Shown here piece by piece: positions 14,529 to 17,178 of a DNA stretch of 17,178 bases. The stretch's first letter is position 1. Each line of letters opens with the position of its first letter. Source of the DNA: an uncultured Clostridia bacterium (GTDB lineage: Bacteria; Bacillota; Clostridia; Christensenellales; Aristaeellaceae). The stretch is from positions 1-17,178 of the forward strand of contig CALNAU010000167.1 in NCBI GenBank assembly GCA_937874275.1, read 5' to 3'. The notes under the pieces were generated by a model. It saw only the letters and a list, made by a program, of their open reading frames with translations. It ran no database searches and had not been told where the DNA came from. A program made the translations under genes and the position numbers.

Positions 14529-16622
14529 ATGCAAGCCAGCGCGGGAATTGTCTACACACTGGTTACCCTGGCCATCGTACTCGCCATCGTGTACGCGGTG
14601 TACCTGGCGGTATGGGTCAAGCAACAGAAGAACGAGAACAAGACCATCGAGCGCATCGCGGGGTTGATCCGCAGCGGCGCCAACACCTTCATGCGCAAGG
14701 AATACGCCATCCTGGCCATCTTCGCGCTGGTGGTGGGCGGGCTCATCTTCCTGTTTTTGCCCGAGCCCATCTGGCATGGCCACGGCATCACGCCCAACCT
14801 CAACATGATGCTGTGCTACCTGGCGGGCGCCATTTTCTCCGCCATCGCGGGCAAAATCGGTATCTTCGTTGCCTCCCTGGCCAACGCGCGCTGCGCTGAG
14901 GCGGCCACTCACGGCATCAAGCCGGCCTTCCTGGTTGGCTTCCGCGGCGGCGCGGTGATGGGCCTCATCGTGGTGGCCTCCTGCCTGCTGGGCGTCATGG
15001 GCGTCATGCTGCTGGTGGGCGACCCCTCCATGTTGCTGGGCTTCAGCTTCGGCGCCAGCTCCCTGGCCCTGTTCGCCAAGGCGGGCGGCGGCATCTTCAC
15101 CAAGACGGCTGATGTATCGGCCGACCTGGCCGGCAAGGTGGAGCTGGGCATCCCCGAGGATGACCCGCGCAACCCCGCCGTCATCGCCGACAACGTGGGC
15201 GACAACGTGGGCGACGTGGCCGGCATGGGCGCCGACCTGTTTGACTCCAACGTGGCCTCCATGGCTGCCGCCATCGTCATGGCCTTCGTGCTTGACGGGC
15301 ACATGACCGGCACCAACGTGCTGATGGTCTTCTGCTACGCGGCGCTGGGCCTCATCAGCTCCATCGTGGGCATCTTCACCGCCAAGGTGACCGACAACGG
15401 CGGCCCCACCCGCGCGCTCAACAACTCCACCTACGTGACCACCGGCGTGTTCCTGGTGCTGACCGCACTGGCGACGCTGCTGTTCGGCTTCCGGTGGGAA
15501 ATCTGGGGCGCTTCGGCCGTCGGTCTGTTGGTGGGCGTCATCATTGGGCTAACCACCAACTACTTCACCGATGACAACGCCCCCATCGTCAAGAAGGTGG
15601 CGCACGCCTCCAAGTCCGGCCCGGCCTTCACCATCCTGTCGGGCGTCAGCTACGGCTTCCTGTCGGTGCTGCCGGCCATGGTGGGCATCGCGGTATCGGC
15701 TTTGGTGGCCTACAACCTGGGCGGCCTGATTGGGCCGGAGTATAGCATGTTCGGCATCTCCATGGCAGCGGTCGGCATGCTGAGCATCGTGGGCATGATC
15801 ATCTCCAACGACGCCTACGGCCCCATCGTGGACAATGCCCGCGGCCTGGCCGAAATGGGCGGCCTGGGCGAGGAAACCATCCGCGTGGCCGATGAGCTGG
15901 ACTCCGCCGGCAACACCGTCAAGGCCGTCACCAAGGGCTTTGCCATCGGCGCCGCCGGCCTCACCGTCATCAGCCTGCTGGGCGCGTTCATGAGCGAGGT
16001 CAACGTGAAGCTCGAGGAAATGGGCCGCGCCGCTGAAAAGCTGGTTGGCTTCAACCTCATCGACCCCACCGTGTTTTTCGGCATTCTGGTAGGCGCCGCC
16101 ATCCCGGCGGTGTTCAGCGCCATGCTCATCCTGGGCGTGGACAAGAACGCCCAGCGCATGATCGCCGAGATTCACCGCCAGTTCCGCGAAATCAAGGGTC
16201 TGGCCCAGGGTGAGCCCGGTGTGGAGCCCGAATACAACAAGTGCATTGACATCGCCACCACCGGCGCGCTCAAGGAACTGATCCCCGCCGGCCTGGTCGC
16301 CATCGTGGCCACCCTGGTGGTCGGCTTCATCGGCGGCGTGGACGCCATCGGCGGCTTCCTGCTGGGCAACATCGTCACCGGCCTGCTGCTGGCCCTGTTC
16401 ATGTCCAACGCCGGCGGCCTGTGGGACAACGCCAAAAAGTATGTGGAGAGCGGCAACGAGGGCGGCAAGGGCTCGGAGGCGCACAAGTCCGCCGTCATCG
16501 GCGACACCGTGGGCGACCCCTTCAAGGACACCGCCGGCCCCTCCATCAATACCCAGATCACTGTGGTCTCGCTGGTCGCAAGCCTGATGGCTACGCTGTT
16601 CCTGCGGTTTAGCATCTTCTGA
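14529..16622 (+). CDS. hppA: Membrane-bound ion-translocating pyrophosphatase, K+-independent H+ type predicted
   Basis: This integral membrane enzyme hydrolyses cytoplasmic pyrophosphate and pumps ions outward. The 697 residues and about 16 hydrophobic helices are normal for the family. The catalytic motif DVSADLAGKVE (195-205) and the paired DNVGDNVGD (221-229) are intact. So are the C-terminal blocks with WDNAKKY and GDTVGDPFKDTAGPS (658-672). The K+-dependence site reads GNTVKAVTKG (461-470). Lys465 and Thr468 match the K+-independent subfamily, whose known members pump H+; Na+ pumps in this family carry Ala instead of Lys and need K+. Oddities are GNTV for the usual GNTT, and Asp239 (LFDS) where most bacterial enzymes have Glu (LFE). 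The gene stands alone with its own promoter and terminator, divergent from the sigma gene. Confidence 0.96.
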   Translation: MQASAGIVYTLVTLAIVLAIVYAVYLAVWVKQQKNENKTIERIAGLIRSGANTFMRKEYAILAIFALVVGGLIFLFLPEPIWHGHGITPNLNMMLCYLAGAIFSAIAGKIGIFVASLANARCAEAATHGIKPAFLVGFRGGAVMGLIVVASCLLGVMGVMLLVGDPSMLLGFSFGASSLALFAKAGGGIFTKTADVSADLAGKVELGIPEDDPRNPAVIADNVGDNVGDVAGMGADLFDSNVASMAAAIVMAFVLDGHMTGTNVLMVFCYAALGLISSIVGIFTAKVTDNGGPTRALNNSTYVTTGVFLVLTALATLLFGFRWEIWGASAVGLLVGVIIGLTTNYFTDDNAPIVKKVAHASKSGPAFTILSGVSYGFLSVLPAMVGIAVSALVAYNLGGLIGPEYSMFGISMAAVGMLSIVGMIISNDAYGPIVDNARGLAEMGGLGEETIRVADELDSAGNTVKAVTKGFAIGAAGLTVISLLGAFMSEVNVKLEEMGRAAEKLVGFNLIDPTVFFGILVGAAIPAVFSAMLILGVDKNAQRMIAEIHRQFREIKGLAQGEPGVEPEYNKCIDIATTGALKELIPAGLVAIVATLVVGFIGGVDAIGGFLLGNIVTGLLLALFMSNAGGLWDNAKKYVESGNEGGKGSEAHKSAVIGDTVGDPFKDTAGPSINTQITVVSLVASLMATLFLRFSIF

Positions 16623-16649
16623 TGCAATAGACTTCTTATACGACGCTAA

Positions 16650-16691
16650 AAACAACAGGCTTTTGCTTCATCGGCAGAGGCCTGTTGTTTT
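16650..16691 (+). terminator. Rho-independent terminator of hppA, possibly bidirectional
   Basis: A perfect stem AAACAACAGGC (16650-16660) with GCCTGTTGTTT (16680-16690) closes a 19-base loop and ends in a short T tract. It begins 28 bases after the hppA stop. The opposite strand also ends in TTTTT, so it could stop the convergent flavoprotein transcript. Confidence 0.85.
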
Positions 16692-16869
16692 GATTAACGT
16701 TATTCTTTTTTGTGCTCGTGTCATACGTTTAGACGCCCAAAGCACTGAGTTTATTCCTCTGCTGTGAAAAGCAACCGAGGAGCCGTCGGTACACTACACG
16801 GATGGAGCAGACGACATGGTCATATGGCATAAGCGCAGCGGATGACCGCAGGGACGTATAGAATCAGGA

Positions 16870-17178
16870 TTATTTATCGCTTGTTACACCGCCCACGCCT
16901 TTGCCCGCCAGCAGGCCGCTGGCCCAGGCGAATAACAGGTTATGCCCGCCGCAGTCGCCATCCACGTCCAGCAGCTCACCCGTGAGAAACAGACCCGGCA
17001 CCAGGCGGCTGGCCATGGTGGCCGGGTTCACATCTGACGGGTCGATGCCGCCGGCAGCCACCTGGGCGTGGTCAAAGCCGCGCAGCCCGATGATGCCCAG
17101 CGAGAAGTCCGCAAGTCTGGCGGCGGTATCGGCCAGGGACAGCCCGCGCAGGCGGTCGGCCAGCAGGCGCGGCGCGGC
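16870..17178 (-). CDS. C-terminal end of a BaiN/HI0933-family NAD(P)/FAD-dependent oxidoreductase, start outside window
   Basis: About 102 residues are visible. AAGGIDPSDVNPATMASRLV followed by PGLFLTGELLDVDGDCGGHN and then LLFAWASGLLAG is the C-terminal signature of this flavoprotein family: a Gly-rich strand that closes the FAD site, with the conserved GE-LDVDGDCGG. Most members have no proven reaction; BaiN acts in bile-acid dehydroxylation, but this family name alone does not show that function here. The frame is open through the right edge with no start, so roughly three quarters of the usual 400-residue protein is missing. It converges on hppA. The stop is TAA at 16870. Confidence 0.9.
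   Translation of the reverse strand, partial: AAPRLLADRLRGLSLADTAARLADFSLGIIGLRGFDHAQVAAGGIDPSDVNPATMASRLVPGLFLTGELLDVDGDCGGHNLLFAWASGLLAGKGVGGVTSDK

Noticed and set aside
16692..16869. Possible small RNA or gene remnant between hppA and the flavoprotein gene
   Set aside because: This stretch is less G+C-rich than its neighbours, but I see no frame with a ribosome site, no promoter and no tRNA-like fold.

Overview
The window reads as chromosomal DNA of a G+C-rich anaerobic Firmicute, most likely an uncultured gut-type clostridium. The reasons are an NtpFIKECGABD-type rotary ATPase operon like that of Enterococcus hirae, a bacterial membrane pyrophosphatase, strong Shine-Dalgarno sites, sigma-A-like promoters, and an ECF-type sigma factor paired with a membrane protein. 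Genus cannot be fixed from this sequence. Coding density is high and no gap between genes exceeds about 250 bases. I see no tRNA, rRNA, CRISPR array, insertion sequence or phage gene.

Region 1 (1-8436, minus strand) is a nine-gene V/A-type ATPase operon. In transcription order it encodes G/H-like stalk, I, K, E, C, F, A, B and D, and D is cut by the left edge. It starts from a near-perfect sigma-A promoter (TTGACA-17-TATAGT). Genes abut or overlap by a few bases. The K rotor subunit has the residues that bind Na+ in E. hirae NtpK, so the enzyme is probably a Na+-translocating ATPase.

Region 2 (8504-9575, minus strand) is a single DUF368 membrane protein gene, the family of undecaprenyl-phosphate translocases. 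It has its own extended -10 promoter and terminator.

Region 3 (9588-14400, minus strand) is a three-gene unit: an ECF-like sigma factor, a single-span membrane protein with a cytoplasmic N-terminus and a large exported domain (anti-sigma-like layout), and an exported protein that joins a propeller-like half to an ABC-type solute-binding half. Two nearly identical 31-base promoter-like elements with the same internal spacing stand before the second and third genes. A diverged version with matching spacing lies before the sigma gene. This looks like a self-contained sensing regulon and is the least familiar part of the window.

Region 4 (14451-16691, plus strand) is hppA, a 697-residue ion-pumping pyrophosphatase with the K+-independent (H+-pump) signature but an Asp at a normally Glu gate position. 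It has its own promoter and a strong hairpin terminator. Region 5 (16870-17178, minus strand) is the C-terminal end of a BaiN/HI0933-family flavoprotein.

Together the genes suggest an anaerobe that energises its membrane with two primary pumps using different fuels, and probably different ions: ATP for Na+ and pyrophosphate for H+. A lipid-carrier recycler and an envelope-sensing regulon lie beside them.
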